From Streptomyces galbus (GTDB taxonomy: Bacteria > Actinomycetota > Actinomycetes > Streptomycetales > Streptomycetaceae), in assembly GCF_005280195.1 (NCBI RefSeq), contig NZ_SZPR01000011.1, forward strand, positions 186,001-250,000: a stretch of 64,000 nucleotides of DNA, given 5' to 3'. Both the position numbers and the translations under genes were made by a program. Each line of letters starts with the position of its first letter. Position 1 is the first letter of the stretch. Of this stretch, positions 54,002 through 64,000 are shown piece by piece. Under the pieces are notes generated by a model that searched no databases, was not told where the DNA came from, and was given only the letters and a program-made list of their open reading frames with translations.

Positions 54002-55951
54002 TCACCGGATGGTGATCGTGATCGTCGATCCCTTGGGCGCCGTGTCCCCGCCGTCCACGGACTGGTCCTTCACCGTGTCCCCGAACAGCCCGAGCAGGCC
54101 CCGGTCCTCCTTGACCTCGAAGCCCGACTGCTCCAGCAGCGATCTGGCGTCGTCCACGCTCGCGCCCACCACGTCCGGCACCTCGACCATCTCCGGGCCC
54201 TTGGACAGCGTCAGCGTCACCGTGTCGCCGTCGGCGGCCCGGCTGTCGGCGCCCGGGCTCTGCGCGGCGACCTGTCCCTTGTCGAACTCGGAGGTGACCT
54301 GCCGGTCGGCGACCTCCACCTTCAGGCCGGCCTTCTCCAGCTCGGCCCGGGCGTCGTCCAGGTCCTCGCCCGTGACGTCCGGGACGTCGATCGCGCTGCC
54401 CTTGCTGACGACCAGCGCGACGGCCGAGCCCGCGCGGCGCTCGGTGCCCGCGTCCGGGGTGCTGCTGACGACGAAGCCCTTGGGGACGTCGTCGCTGAAC
54501 GCGCGGGTGACCAGCCCCGGCTCCAGGCCGTCCGACTTCAGCGACTCCCGCGCCTTGTCCAGCCGCAGGCCCTTGAGGTCCGGCACCTCCACGGTCTCCG
54601 GGCCGTCGGAGACGGTGACCGTCACCGCGTCGTTGCCCCGGATCCGGGCGCCCGGCTCGGGGTCGGTGCTGATGACCCGGCCCCGCTCGACGGTGTCGCT
54701 GTAGGCGTGCTCGACCTTGGTCTCCAGCCCGGCCGCCCCGAGCCGCTTCTCGGCCTGGGCCTGGGTCTGCGTCAGCACCGCGGGGACCTTGGTGAACTGG
54801 CCCGAGTTGATGTACCAGAAGCCCGCGCCCACCCCGAACACCAGCAGCACCGCGGTGACCACGGCGAGCATCCGGGGCCGCACCCCGCGCCGGGCCGGCG
54901 GCAGCGGGGCCGGCGACGCCAGCCGGGACGTGCGGTGCAGCCCGGCGTCCGGGTCCGGCGCCGGCCCGCCGGGGAGGCGGGGCTCGTCCTCGTTCACCGG
55001 CAGCGGGCGGGGCACGGTCAGCGCGCGCGGGATGACGCTCGTGCGGTCCTCGGCGATGTCGTGCTCCGCGGAGCGGGCCTGCGGCGGCAGCGCGTCCAGT
55101 TGCTCCTCGGTGAGCGCGGCGCGCGCCTCGAGGGTCCGCGCCAGCAGCGCCACCGCGTCGTGCGGACGGACCTCCGGCGAGCGCGCGGTGGCCGTCGCGA
55201 CCAGCTCGTCCAGCTCGTACGCCATCCCCGGCACCGAGGCCGACGGCGGCGGCACGTCCTCGTGGAGGTGCTTGTACAGCACGACCGCCGCGGAGTCGCC
55301 CTGGTGCGGCTTGTCGCCGGTGAGCGTCTCGTAGAGCATCACCCCGCACGCGTACACGTCGGCGCGGGCGTCGGTGATGCCCTGCTCGATCTGCTCCGGC
55401 GCGAGGTAGGAGACCGTGCCGAGGACGGCGCCGGTGGTGCTGGTCACCGTGTCCACGGACCGGACGAGGCCGAAGTCGGCGACCTTGACCCGCCCGTCGT
55501 CCCCTATCAGCACGTTCTCGGGCTTCATGTCCCGGTGCACGAAACCGGCCCGGTGCGCGGCACCGAGCGCGGCCAGCACCGGCTCCAGGATGTCCAGCGC
55601 GGCCCGCGGCTGCAGCGCCCCGCGCTCGCGCAGCACGTCGCGCAGGGTGCAGCCGGCGACGTACTCCATGGCGAGGTACACGTACGCCCCGTCGGCGCCC
55701 TGGTCGAAGACCTGCACCACGTTCGGGTGGGCGAGCCGGGCGACCGACTTCGCCTCCCGGATGAACCGCTCGACGAACGACACGTCGGCCGCCAGCGCCG
55801 GGTGCATCACCTTCAGCGCGAGGACGCGGTCCAGGCGGGTGTCCACGGCCCGGTAGACCGTGGCCATCCCGCCGACCGCGATCCGCGCCTCGACGCGGTA
55901 TCGGCCGTCGAGCACCTGGCCGACGAGAGGGTCCTGGAGGGTCGTGTCCAC
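54002..55951 (-). CDS. PASTA-domain serine/threonine protein kinase (PkaF/PknL-like)
   Basis: 649 residues from GTG 55951. Kinase domain ~18-275 with GGMATVYRA, Lys47, catalytic Asp141 in HRDMKPEN and DFG Asp159. One membrane helix 361-380, then four PASTA repeats (~385-649; for example KVPAVLTQ, EVPDLKGL, DVPDVTGE, EVPDVVGA) outside, which bind muropeptide or lipid II. TACACT (55959-55964, minus) is 7 nt before GTG, so leaderless. S. coelicolor PkaF occupies this place; in mycobacteria PknL pairs with Rv2175c, a homologue of which is at 60208. Confidence 0.94.
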   Translation of the reverse strand: MDTTLQDPLVGQVLDGRYRVEARIAVGGMATVYRAVDTRLDRVLALKVMHPALAADVSFVERFIREAKSVARLAHPNVVQVFDQGADGAYVYLAMEYVAGCTLRDVLRERGALQPRAALDILEPVLAALGAAHRAGFVHRDMKPENVLIGDDGRVKVADFGLVRSVDTVTSTTGAVLGTVSYLAPEQIEQGITDARADVYACGVMLYETLTGDKPHQGDSAAVVLYKHLHEDVPPPSASVPGMAYELDELVATATARSPEVRPHDAVALLARTLEARAALTEEQLDALPPQARSAEHDIAEDRTSVIPRALTVPRPLPVNEDEPRLPGGPAPDPDAGLHRTSRLASPAPLPPARRGVRPRMLAVVTAVLLVFGVGAGFWYINSGQFTKVPAVLTQTQAQAEKRLGAAGLETKVEHAYSDTVERGRVISTDPEPGARIRGNDAVTVTVSDGPETVEVPDLKGLRLDKARESLKSDGLEPGLVTRAFSDDVPKGFVVSSTPDAGTERRAGSAVALVVSKGSAIDVPDVTGEDLDDARAELEKAGLKVEVADRQVTSEFDKGQVAAQSPGADSRAADGDTVTLTLSKGPEMVEVPDVVGASVDDARSLLEQSGFEVKEDRGLLGLFGDTVKDQSVDGGDTAPKGSTITITIR

Positions 55952-56140
55952 GCAGGTGAGTGTACGAGCCGACACTGTCACCCCCGGCCGCAGCACAAGC
56001 CCGGGACCCGACTGAAGCCGAGCTGTGACGCGCGCTCGGGCGCGGCGCGTCCGTGGCCGGTCGCGCAGTTCCCCGCGCCCCGCGCCCCCTGGGGGCACGG
56101 ACACCGGACCCGACTCGAAGGGGCCCGGCGCCCGGTCGCC
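55952..56140. repeat. Intergenic region with Streptomyces dispersed repeat
   Basis: GGTCGCGCAGTTCCCCGCG begins at 56059, followed by a perfect GCCCCC-T-GGGGGC hairpin (56084-56096). This motif recurs widely between Streptomyces genes (recalled). Degenerate relatives appear near 8915 and 11695. The rest of the gap holds the kinase promoter. Confidence 0.5.
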
Positions 56141-58322
<2,182 letters not shown>

Positions 58323-58335
58323 GGGCGTCCAGCCC

Positions 58336-58428
58336 CTCCCTTCGCCGGCATGACCCGGATCAGGTTCGTACGGTCGGAGGCCGCCAGCCTCCCTCTCAGC
58401 CCGGTGCGTCCGGGCTCCCGCGAGTGCT
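58336..58428 (-). ncRNA. TPP (THI-box) riboswitch
   Basis: On the minus strand the conserved thi-box elements CTGAGAGGGAGGC and ACCTGATCCGGGTCATGCC are present with the expected spacing and flanking arms (ACTCGCGGGAGCCCGG to GCGAAGGGA). The GGGAGGGG ribosome binding site of thiO lies at its 3' edge, so translational control by thiamine pyrophosphate is likely. Confidence 0.95.
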
Positions 58429-58482
58429 CTACGGTGGCCACCCTAGCCCGTGCCGTCCGCCGCAGTAAGGGAGCCTCCGACC

Positions 58483-58833
58483 ATGACCCGCTCGCTGGAC
58501 GGGCTGATCCTCGCGCCCGTCGCCGACCAGGCCCCGGGGCAGGTGGGCACCCGCACCCGCTTCGCGTACCACGAGCGGGACGGCGTGGTCTGGGCCGAGT
58601 ACACCGGCGGTGACGTCGTACGCGGCCACCTCGTGGGTACCCGTGAGGACGACCGGCTCGACTTCCGGTACGTCCAGCTCAGGACCGACGGCACCACCTC
58701 CTCGGGGCACTGCGTGTCCGCCGTGGTGGAGCTGCCCGACGGGCGCGTGCGGCTGGAGGAGAGCTGGTCGTGGGAGTCGCAGGCGGGCAGCGGGACCAGC
58801 GTTGTGGAACAGGTCACGGAACCCGACAGCTGA
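58483..58833 (+). CDS. Conserved hypothetical protein
   Basis: 116 residues starting ATG 58483 with GGGAG upstream. Predominantly beta (RFAYHERDGVVWAEYTGGDVVRGHLVGTREDDRLDFRYVQL), ending in VVEQVTEPDS. The pattern resembles small lipocalin-like actinobacterial proteins of unknown role, sometimes annotated as N-acetylglutamate-synthase-like. No catalytic residues recognised. It is divergent from thiO across the TPP riboswitch. Confidence 0.75.
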   Translation: MTRSLDGLILAPVADQAPGQVGTRTRFAYHERDGVVWAEYTGGDVVRGHLVGTREDDRLDFRYVQLRTDGTTSSGHCVSAVVELPDGRVRLEESWSWESQAGSGTSVVEQVTEPDS

Positions 58834-58848
58834 CTGACGTTCCGTCAG
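58834..58848. promoter_or_regulatory. Perfect inverted repeat, TetR-type operator candidate
   Basis: CTGACG-TTC-CGTCAG sits just before the TAAGGT -10 (58854-58859) of the ferredoxin reductase gene, at the -35 position. It could also end transcription of the small upstream gene, whose stop is at the left edge. Confidence 0.5.
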
Positions 58849-58865
58849 GTGTCTAAGGTGATCAG

Positions 58866-60110
58866 GTGAGCGAGCAGAGGGGCCCGGACGACGGGCCGGT
58901 GGCGCGGCGCGTGGTCGTCGCCGGTGCGGGCATGGCCGGAGTGCAGACCGCGGTCGCGCTGCGCGAGCAGGGCTTCACCGGCACGGTGACCCTGATCGGC
59001 GCCGAACCCCACCAGCCCTACGACCGGCCCCCGTTGTCGAAGGCCGTGCTGCTCGGCACGGCCGAGGGCTCCGCCTTCGACGTCGACTTCGACGCCCTCG
59101 GCATCGAGCTGGTCCTCGGCCGCGAGGTCACCGGCCTGCGCCCCGCCGACCACGAGCTGGACACCGCGGCCGGACCGGTGCCGTACGACGTGCTCGTCCT
59201 GGCCACCGGCGCCGAGCCGGTGCGGCTGCCCGGCGCGGAGGGCGTGCCCGGCGTCCACCTGCTGCGCACCCTGGACGACGCCGAGCGGCTGCGCCCGGTG
59301 CTCGCCCGGCAGCACGACATCGTGGTCGTCGGCGCCGGCTGGATCGGCGCCGAGTTCGCCACCGCCGCGCGCGAGGCGGGCTGCGCGGTCACCGTCGTGG
59401 AGGCCGCCGACCGCCCGCTGGCCGGCGCGCTGCCGCCCGAGGTCGCCGCCCCGATGGCCGCCTGGTACGCCGACGCCGGCGCCGACCTGCGCACCCACGC
59501 ACGCGTGGCGCGCGTCGAGCCCGGTGCGGTGCTCCTCGACGACGGCACCCGGCTGCCCGCCGGCGCCGTCGTGGTCGGCATCGGCGCCCGCCCCGCCACC
59601 GCCTGGCTGGCCGGCTCGGGCGTCGAGCTGGGCGCGCACGGCGAGGTCGTGGCCGACGCCGGGCTGCGCACCTCGGTGCCCGACGTGTACGCGGTCGGCG
59701 ACTGCGCGTCCTTCCCCTCCGCCCGCTACGGCGAGCGCCTGCTCGTCCACCACTGGGACAACGCCCTGCAGGGCCCGCGCACGGTCGCGGCGAACATCCT
59801 CGGCGAGGCCACCGGTGAGGCCCCGCAGGTGTACGACCCGGTGCCGTACTTCTGGTCGGAGCAGTTCGGCCGGTTCGTGCAGTACGCCGGCCACCACGAC
59901 GCGGCCGACGCCACCCTGTGGCGCGGTGACCCGTCCGGCCCCGCCTGGACGGTGTGCTGGCTGCGCGGGGGCCGGCTGGTCGCCCTGCTGGCCGTCGGCC
60001 GTCCGCGGGACCTGGCCCAGGGCCGCCGCCTGATCGAGTCGGGCACCCCGATGAACCCGGCCCTGCTCACCGACCCGGCGCGCCCCCTGAAGAAGGCCAC
60101 GGCCGCCTGA
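58866..60110 (+). CDS. FAD-dependent ferredoxin-NAD(P)+ reductase-like oxidoreductase
   Basis: 414 residues. Two Rossmann motifs: FAD VVAGAGMAGVQTAVAL (~17-32) and NAD(P) VVVGAGWIGAEFATAA (~155), plus VYAVGDCASFPSARYG and a C-terminal reductase domain. Belongs to the rubredoxin/ferredoxin reductase group serving cytochrome P450s or dioxygenases. GTG 58866 is 6 nt after TAAGGT with no ribosome binding site (leaderless). A palindromic operator candidate lies upstream; partner ferredoxin not in the window. Confidence 0.92.
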   Translation: MSEQRGPDDGPVARRVVVAGAGMAGVQTAVALREQGFTGTVTLIGAEPHQPYDRPPLSKAVLLGTAEGSAFDVDFDALGIELVLGREVTGLRPADHELDTAAGPVPYDVLVLATGAEPVRLPGAEGVPGVHLLRTLDDAERLRPVLARQHDIVVVGAGWIGAEFATAAREAGCAVTVVEAADRPLAGALPPEVAAPMAAWYADAGADLRTHARVARVEPGAVLLDDGTRLPAGAVVVGIGARPATAWLAGSGVELGAHGEVVADAGLRTSVPDVYAVGDCASFPSARYGERLLVHHWDNALQGPRTVAANILGEATGEAPQVYDPVPYFWSEQFGRFVQYAGHHDAADATLWRGDPSGPAWTVCWLRGGRLVALLAVGRPRDLAQGRRLIESGTPMNPALLTDPARPLKKATAA

Positions 60111-60207
60111 CCGGGACCGTTGTACCCCCGTCCGCGAACCGGGCGCCCCCACCGGACGGCCACCGACACATCGCGGCCGGGCCCGTCGAGCGCCTACCCT
60201 GGGACCC

Positions 60208-60573
60208 GTGACCGAGATTGACGCGAACATCGATGCTCTCGTGCCCGACTGGCTCACCCTCCCCGACATCGCCGAGATGCTCGGCGTCGAGGTGACGCGT
60301 GTGCGGCAGCTCGTCAAGGAGGGCCAGCTCATCGCCGTACGCCGCGGCGAGAACAAGGCGCTGCACGTCCCCGCCGCCTTCATCGACGGGGACAAGGTGG
60401 TGAAGGGCCTGGTCGGCACCCTGACGCTGCTGCGGGACGACGGCTTCACGGTCGAAGAGATGATCGAGTGGCTGTTCACCCCCGACCCGAGCCTGCCCGG
60501 CACGCCCGCGCAGGCGCTGAGCGAGAATCGCGGCACGGAGGTGAAGCGCCGGGCCCAGGCGCTCGCCGTCTGA
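60208..60573 (+). CDS. Rv2175c-family winged-helix DNA-binding protein
   Basis: 121 residues. Helix-turn-helix region [39 protein letters not shown] (given as segments ~14-50), then [31 protein letters not shown]. Matches the Rv2175c family, a DNA-binding substrate of the kinase PknL in mycobacteria. The N terminus [11 protein letters not shown] is acidic; the phospho-acceptor Thr in the mycobacterial protein is near its N terminus. GTG 60208 follows TACCCT by 7 nt (leaderless). Confidence 0.86.
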   Translation: MTEIDANIDALVPDWLTLPDIAEMLGVEVTRVRQLVKEGQLIAVRRGENKALHVPAAFIDGDKVVKGLVGTLTLLRDDGFTVEEMIEWLFTPDPSLPGTPAQALSENRGTEVKRRAQALAV

Positions 60574-60594
60574 TCCCACGCACCGCACACCGCC

Positions 60595-60626
60595 GGGCGC
60601 GCGGCGGCACCCGCCGCCGTGCGCCC
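60595..60626 (+). terminator. Hairpin between the Rv2175c-like gene and thiE
   Basis: A 13-bp stem (60595-60607 with 60614-60626, one G-U pair) around CACCCG, 21 bp after the stop and 21 bp before the thiE start. Terminator or leader structure of thiE. Confidence 0.5.
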
Positions 60627-60647
60627 GCCCACCGGGGGGACCCACGC

Positions 60648-61295
60648 ATGTCCGACACCGCCCGCGCCCGCCTCGCCGACGCCCGCCTCTACCTGTGCAC
60701 GGACGCCCGCAGGCGCCAGGGCGACCTGCCGGAGTTCCTCGACGCGGTCCTCGCGGCCGGCGTGGACATCGTGCAGTTGCGCGACAAGGGCATGGAGGCC
60801 GGCGAGGAGCTGGAGCACCTGCGGGTGTTCGCGGACGCCTGCGCCCGACACGGCCGGCTGCTCGCCGTGAACGACCGAGCGGACGTCGCCCACGCCGCCG
60901 CCTCCGACGTCCTGCACCTCGGCCAGGGCGACCTGCCCGTGCCCGCGGCCCGCGCGATCCTGGGGCCGGACGTGCTCATCGGCCGCTCCACGCACAGCGC
61001 CGCCGAGGCGGAGGCCGCCGCCGTCCAGGAGGGCGTGGACTACTTCTGCACCGGCCCGTGCTGGCCCACCCCCACCAAGCCGGGGCGCCCCGCGCCCGGT
61101 CTCGGCCTGGTCCGCCACACCGCCGCCCTCGGCACCGACCGCCCCTGGTTCGCCATCGGCGGCATCGACCTGGACACCCTCGACGAGGTGCTGGAGGCGG
61201 GGGCCCGGCGGGTCGTGGTCGTCCGGGCGATCGCCGAGGCGGACGACCCGGGCGCGGCGACGGCGGAGCTCGCGAAGCGGCTGCGGTCGGTGTGA
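60648..61295 (+). CDS. thiE: Thiamine-phosphate synthase
   Basis: 215 residues, TIM barrel. Couples HMP-pyrophosphate to thiazole phosphate. Seen: [49 protein letters not shown] and [21 protein letters not shown] precedes ATG 60648. It lies 2.3 kb from thiOSG with unrelated genes between, on the opposite strand and not behind the TPP switch. Confidence 0.94.
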   Translation: MSDTARARLADARLYLCTDARRRQGDLPEFLDAVLAAGVDIVQLRDKGMEAGEELEHLRVFADACARHGRLLAVNDRADVAHAAASDVLHLGQGDLPVPAARAILGPDVLIGRSTHSAAEAEAAAVQEGVDYFCTGPCWPTPTKPGRPAPGLGLVRHTAALGTDRPWFAIGGIDLDTLDEVLEAGARRVVVVRAIAEADDPGAATAELAKRLRSV

Positions 61296-61409
61296 CGCCC
61301 TGACGTCGTGACGCCGGGTGCCGTCCAAGGGATGGACAGGGACCCGGCAAATCGGGCAAATTTCCGGCGTCCGGTTGGGTGACCGCCCACCCCTGGCTAA
61401 CCTGCGGGT

Positions 61410-62333
61410 ATGGCCCTCGGCACCGCATCCATCAGGTCGGACCACGCGCGCACCGTCCGCGACATGCTCGCGACCGGCAAGACGACGTTCTCCTTCGAGT
61501 TCTACGCCCCGAAGACCCCGAAGGGCGAGCGGAACCTGTGGAACGCGCTGCGCCGGGTCGAGGCCGTGGCCCCCGACTTCGTCTCCGTGACGTACGGCGC
61601 CGGCGGCTCCACCCGCGCCGGCACCGTCAAGGCCACCGAGGCCATCGCCTCGGACACCACGCTCACCCCGATCGCCCACCTCACCGCCGTCGACCACTCG
61701 GTGGCCGACCTGCGCAACATCATCGGGCAGTACGCGGACGCCGGGATCCGCAACATGCTCGCGCTGCGCGGTGACCCGCCGGGCGACCCCATGGGCGAGT
61801 GGGTGCCGCACCCCCAGGGCCTGACCTACGCCGCCGAACTCGTCGAGCTGATCAAGGCGTCCGGCGACTTCTGCGTGGGCGTCGCTGCCTTCCCCGCCAT
61901 GCACCCGCGCTCCGCCGACCGGGACGCCGACGTGCGCCACTTCGTCGACAAGTGCCGCGCGGGCGCCGACTACGCGATCACCCAGATGTTCTTCCAGCCG
62001 GAGGACTACCTGCGGCTGCGCGACCGGGTCGCGGCCGCCGGCTGCGACACCCCGATCATCCCCGAGGTCATGCCGATCGCCAGCGTCAGGACGCTGGAGC
62101 GCATCGCGTCGCTGACCAACGCCGCCTTCCCCACTGCGCTGAAAGAGCGGATCCTCACAGCAAAAGACGATCCGTCCGCTGTACGCTCCATTGGCATCGA
62201 GTTCGCCACGGAGTTCTGCGCACGGCTGCTGGCCGAGGGAGTGCCCGGACTGCACTTCATCACGCTCAACAACTCCACGGCGACGCTGGAAATCCACGAG
62301 AACCTCGGTCTGCACCACCCACCGCAGGCCTAG
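61410..62333 (+). CDS. metF: Methylenetetrahydrofolate reductase [NAD(P)H]
   Basis: 307 residues. Reduces 5,10-methylene-THF to 5-methyl-THF, the methyl donor for methionine. FAD/folate-site motifs [53 protein letters not shown] and [12 protein letters not shown] 61410 is 6 nt after TAACCT (61398-61403) with no ribosome binding site (leaderless). No SAM riboswitch precedes it. Confidence 0.95.
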   Translation: MALGTASIRSDHARTVRDMLATGKTTFSFEFYAPKTPKGERNLWNALRRVEAVAPDFVSVTYGAGGSTRAGTVKATEAIASDTTLTPIAHLTAVDHSVADLRNIIGQYADAGIRNMLALRGDPPGDPMGEWVPHPQGLTYAAELVELIKASGDFCVGVAAFPAMHPRSADRDADVRHFVDKCRAGADYAITQMFFQPEDYLRLRDRVAAAGCDTPIIPEVMPIASVRTLERIASLTNAAFPTALKERILTAKDDPSAVRSIGIEFATEFCARLLAEGVPGLHFITLNNSTATLEIHENLGLHHPPQA

Positions 62334-62389
62334 ACCGCTCGCACGGTCGTACGACACACTGCGTAACGGTCACCGGGAGAGGGGCGTAC

Positions 62390-63376
62390 ATGGGCTGGGC
62401 GGTCCTCTACATCGCATTCGGCATCGTCGCACTGTGGCTGCTCGGCGAAGTGCTGCTGCAGTACAAGGCGCGGCTGCGCTGGCGGCTGCTGGCCTTCGGC
62501 GGGTTCCTCGGTGTCGTCGTCGGCGTGCTGATCCCGTCCGTCGTCGTCATCGGCCTGGGAGCCGCCGCGTTCGCGGTCGGGCAGACCTACGTGACGCTGT
62601 CCTTCCGCCGCGGCTTCGAGGCCGGCTGGGCCGTCAAGCGCCCCGAGGCCGGAACCGTCCCCGCCAAGCGCCGCCGCGGCAGGGCGGAGCGCCAGGAGCC
62701 CGCCCTGGAGGTGTCCGACCTCCAGGCCCCGCCCCACGGCGCGGGCGACGACGACCCGTACGGCACCGGCGCCACGGCGTACGACACCGCGAAGAGCGCC
62801 TACGACGCCTACGACGACGACCACGACGACGTGTTCACCCCGGCCTCCGACCGGCCGGTGGCCGACGGTGCCACCGCCGTCTACGAGCCGCAGCCCCTCC
62901 CGGACGACACCGGCTCCTACGGCGTCTACGGCGACGGCCGCACCGGCGAGCAGCAGCCCCAGGACCAGTACGCCACCGCCGCCCAGGGCGCAGACGCCTC
63001 CTACGGCTACGACGCCTACCAGGGCTACGGCCAGCAGCCCTACGGCGGCGCCTACGACGCCACCGGCCAGCAGCAGTACGCCGCCTACTCCGACCCGTAC
63101 ATCGGCACCCAGGGCTACGGCGGCACGTACGACACCGGCTACGCGCAGGGCCAGTACGGCCAGCAGGGCTACGGCGACCCGTACGGCACCGGCGGCTACG
63201 GCGGCGAGACCCCGGCCGGCGGGGTGTGGGTGCCGCAGCAGCGCACCACCGACGACCCGCTGGGCGGCGGCGAACTGCCCCCGGAGCAGCCCTACGGCTA
63301 CCAGGGCGACGGGCAGCAGGGCCAGGAGCAGGGGCAGGGGCACGGCCACGGCTTCGACGAGCAGTACCGCTTCTGA
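62390..63376 (+). CDS. Membrane protein with Tyr/Gly/Gln-rich disordered tail
   Basis: 328 residues from ATG 62390 (GGGAGAGGGG upstream). Two membrane helices (~3-22 and ~35-62), a basic segment (KRRRGRAERQE), then ~210 residues of low complexity: acidic-Tyr repeats (AYDAYDDDHDD) passing into YG/GYGQQ repeats (QGYGQQPYGGAYD, GQQGYGDPYGTGGYGGE). The tail is prion-like in composition. No enzyme motif. Follows metF by 56 bp. Confidence 0.82.
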   Translation: MGWAVLYIAFGIVALWLLGEVLLQYKARLRWRLLAFGGFLGVVVGVLIPSVVVIGLGAAAFAVGQTYVTLSFRRGFEAGWAVKRPEAGTVPAKRRRGRAERQEPALEVSDLQAPPHGAGDDDPYGTGATAYDTAKSAYDAYDDDHDDVFTPASDRPVADGATAVYEPQPLPDDTGSYGVYGDGRTGEQQPQDQYATAAQGADASYGYDAYQGYGQQPYGGAYDATGQQQYAAYSDPYIGTQGYGGTYDTGYAQGQYGQQGYGDPYGTGGYGGETPAGGVWVPQQRTTDDPLGGGELPPEQPYGYQGDGQQGQEQGQGHGHGFDEQYRF

Positions 63377-63421
63377 CGCTCCGTCACCGCCCGGTGGCGT
63401 CCTGACGCGGCGTCACGGAGC

Positions 63422-64000
63422 TCACTGGGAACCCCGGAAGTCCGGTCCCTCCACGATCAGTCCGGCCACCAGCGCGCCCGACATGCCCGCGTGGGGCAGC
63501 CCGCCGCCCGGGTGCGCCCAGCCCCCGACCCGGTGAAGACCGGGCAGCCGCGTGGAGTTCGACGGGCGCAGGAACCGGCCCCCGCCGGCGGCCAGCGCGG
63601 GCGCGGGCACCTCCCCGTGCGCGGTGCCGGTCTCCTGCGCGGTGTGCAGGGGCGTGTGCGCCTCGTGCCACAGCAGCCGCTCCCGCAGCCCGGGCACCGC
63701 CGTGCCGGCGGCCTCCAGCACCAGCTCCGTCCAGCGCCGCACGGTGTGCTCGTCCGTCCAGTCCGCGCCCGCCGGCACCACCGCCGTGGCGGTCGCCGAC
63801 TCGTGGGCGTCGTCCGGCCGCAGCGCGGGGTCGTCGGGGCGCAGCACGGTCACCGTCGGGGACGACGGTGCGTCACCCCCGGGGGAGGCGAGGAAGTCGG
63901 CCTCGGCGTCCGGGTCGGGCGCGTGGACGACCGTGCGGTGCGCGGCCCCCGCCTCGCGCCCGCCGCGCAGCGCCAGCAGCAGGGTGAACCGCCCGGGCAC
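63422..64000 (-). CDS. Phytoene desaturase/dehydrogenase-like FAD oxidoreductase, C-terminal part
   Basis: 192 codons of a minus-strand frame that runs off the right edge; the first ~300 residues lie beyond the window. The C-terminal GLHRVGGWAHPGGGLPHAGMSGALVAGLI matches the FAD-binding end of CrtI-type desaturases and related NAD(P)/FAD enzymes (given as a segment; key residues Gly-Gly and His-Pro-Gly-Gly-Gly). A carotenoid or other polyene/isoprenoid substrate is possible. It converges on the membrane protein gene across a weak GC-rich hairpin at 63382-63421. Confidence 0.78.
   Translation of the reverse strand: MPGRFTLLLALRGGREAGAAHRTVVHAPDPDAEADFLASPGGDAPSSPTVTVLRPDDPALRPDDAHESATATAVVPAGADWTDEHTVRRWTELVLEAAGTAVPGLRERLLWHEAHTPLHTAQETGTAHGEVPAPALAAGGGRFLRPSNSTRLPGLHRVGGWAHPGGGLPHAGMSGALVAGLIVEGPDFRGSQ

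Noticed and set aside
62990-63240. Short repeated units resembling a repeat array or CRISPR
   Set aside because: The repetition comes from in-frame codons for Tyr, Gly and Gln in a coding region; there are no constant repeats with unique spacers.

Overview
The window is chromosomal DNA of a high-GC actinobacterium, almost certainly a Streptomyces. The signs are third-position GC close to saturation, frequent GTG/TTG starts, many genes with a TANNNT -10 box directly in front of the start codon (leaderless transcripts), an actinobacterial SAM-IV riboswitch, and a bcc-aa3 respiratory supercomplex. From memory, the gene order matches the S. coelicolor region around glkA, macRS and qcrCAB, and large parts also match Mycobacterium tuberculosis Rv2172c-Rv2204c. 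Neither comparison was run here. The window looks like conserved core chromosome: I see no prophage, IS element, CRISPR array, tRNA or rRNA.

Region 1 (1-11.7 kb): the end of pspA with pspAA, a LuxR-type two-component pair, a Ser/Thr kinase with a beta-propeller sensor, nadA and erpA separated by a palindrome-rich control region, a membrane protein, a PfkB-family kinase (AdoK-like), and a cysteine desulfurase fused to a TusA domain. Region 2 (11.8-21.3 kb): terminal respiration, with ctaC-ctaD-ctaF, an L,D-transpeptidase, a degenerate receiver protein, and ctaE-qcrC-qcrA-qcrB, closed by a strong terminator. Region 3 (21.4-30.9 kb): trpD, a SAM-IV riboswitch with a six-residue uORF ahead of a SufS-like enzyme, a stand-alone Lrp ligand-binding domain with a rhomboid protease, a zinc-ribbon protein, a NYN-domain protein, two tandem NlpC/P60 hydrolases, and a lipoprotein with a zincin motif.

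Region 4 (31-43 kb): envelope lipid and mannosyl transfer genes (GT87, PimB'-like GT4, long-chain acyl-CoA ligase, PlsC), together with a metallophosphoesterase, a SRPBCC protein, an ArsA-like ATPase, an SCO2127-like protein and the ROK glucokinase glkA. Region 5 (43-51 kb): macS-macR, an unusual phosphofructokinase paralogue, a 2-hydroxyacid dehydrogenase, a fused anthranilate synthase with a Trp-Trp-Trp leader attenuator, and, divergently, class II DAHP synthase. Region 6 (50.8-56 kb): the iron pair bfd/bfr, tail to tail with shared stop-codon bases and an iron box before bfd; a molybdopterin oxidoreductase; a DUF4396 protein behind a CsoR-type copper operator; endonuclease IV; and a PASTA kinase. 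Region 7 (56-64 kb): thiO-thiS-thiG behind a TPP riboswitch, a ferredoxin reductase, an Rv2175c-like DNA-binding protein, thiE, metF, a membrane protein with a Tyr/Gly/Gln-rich tail, and the C-terminal part of a phytoene-desaturase-like enzyme.

Functional themes are respiration with Fe-S and heme supply (nadA, erpA, the desulfurases, bfr/bfd, cta/qcr), aromatic amino acid entry (aroG, trpEG, trpD), sulfur/one-carbon/thiamine control by RNA switches, and sugar-kinase-based carbon control (glkA, pfk). The most useful leads are the RNA- and DNA-level control elements, the substituted active site of the phosphofructokinase paralogue, the copper-linked DUF4396 gene, and the compact bfd/bfr arrangement.
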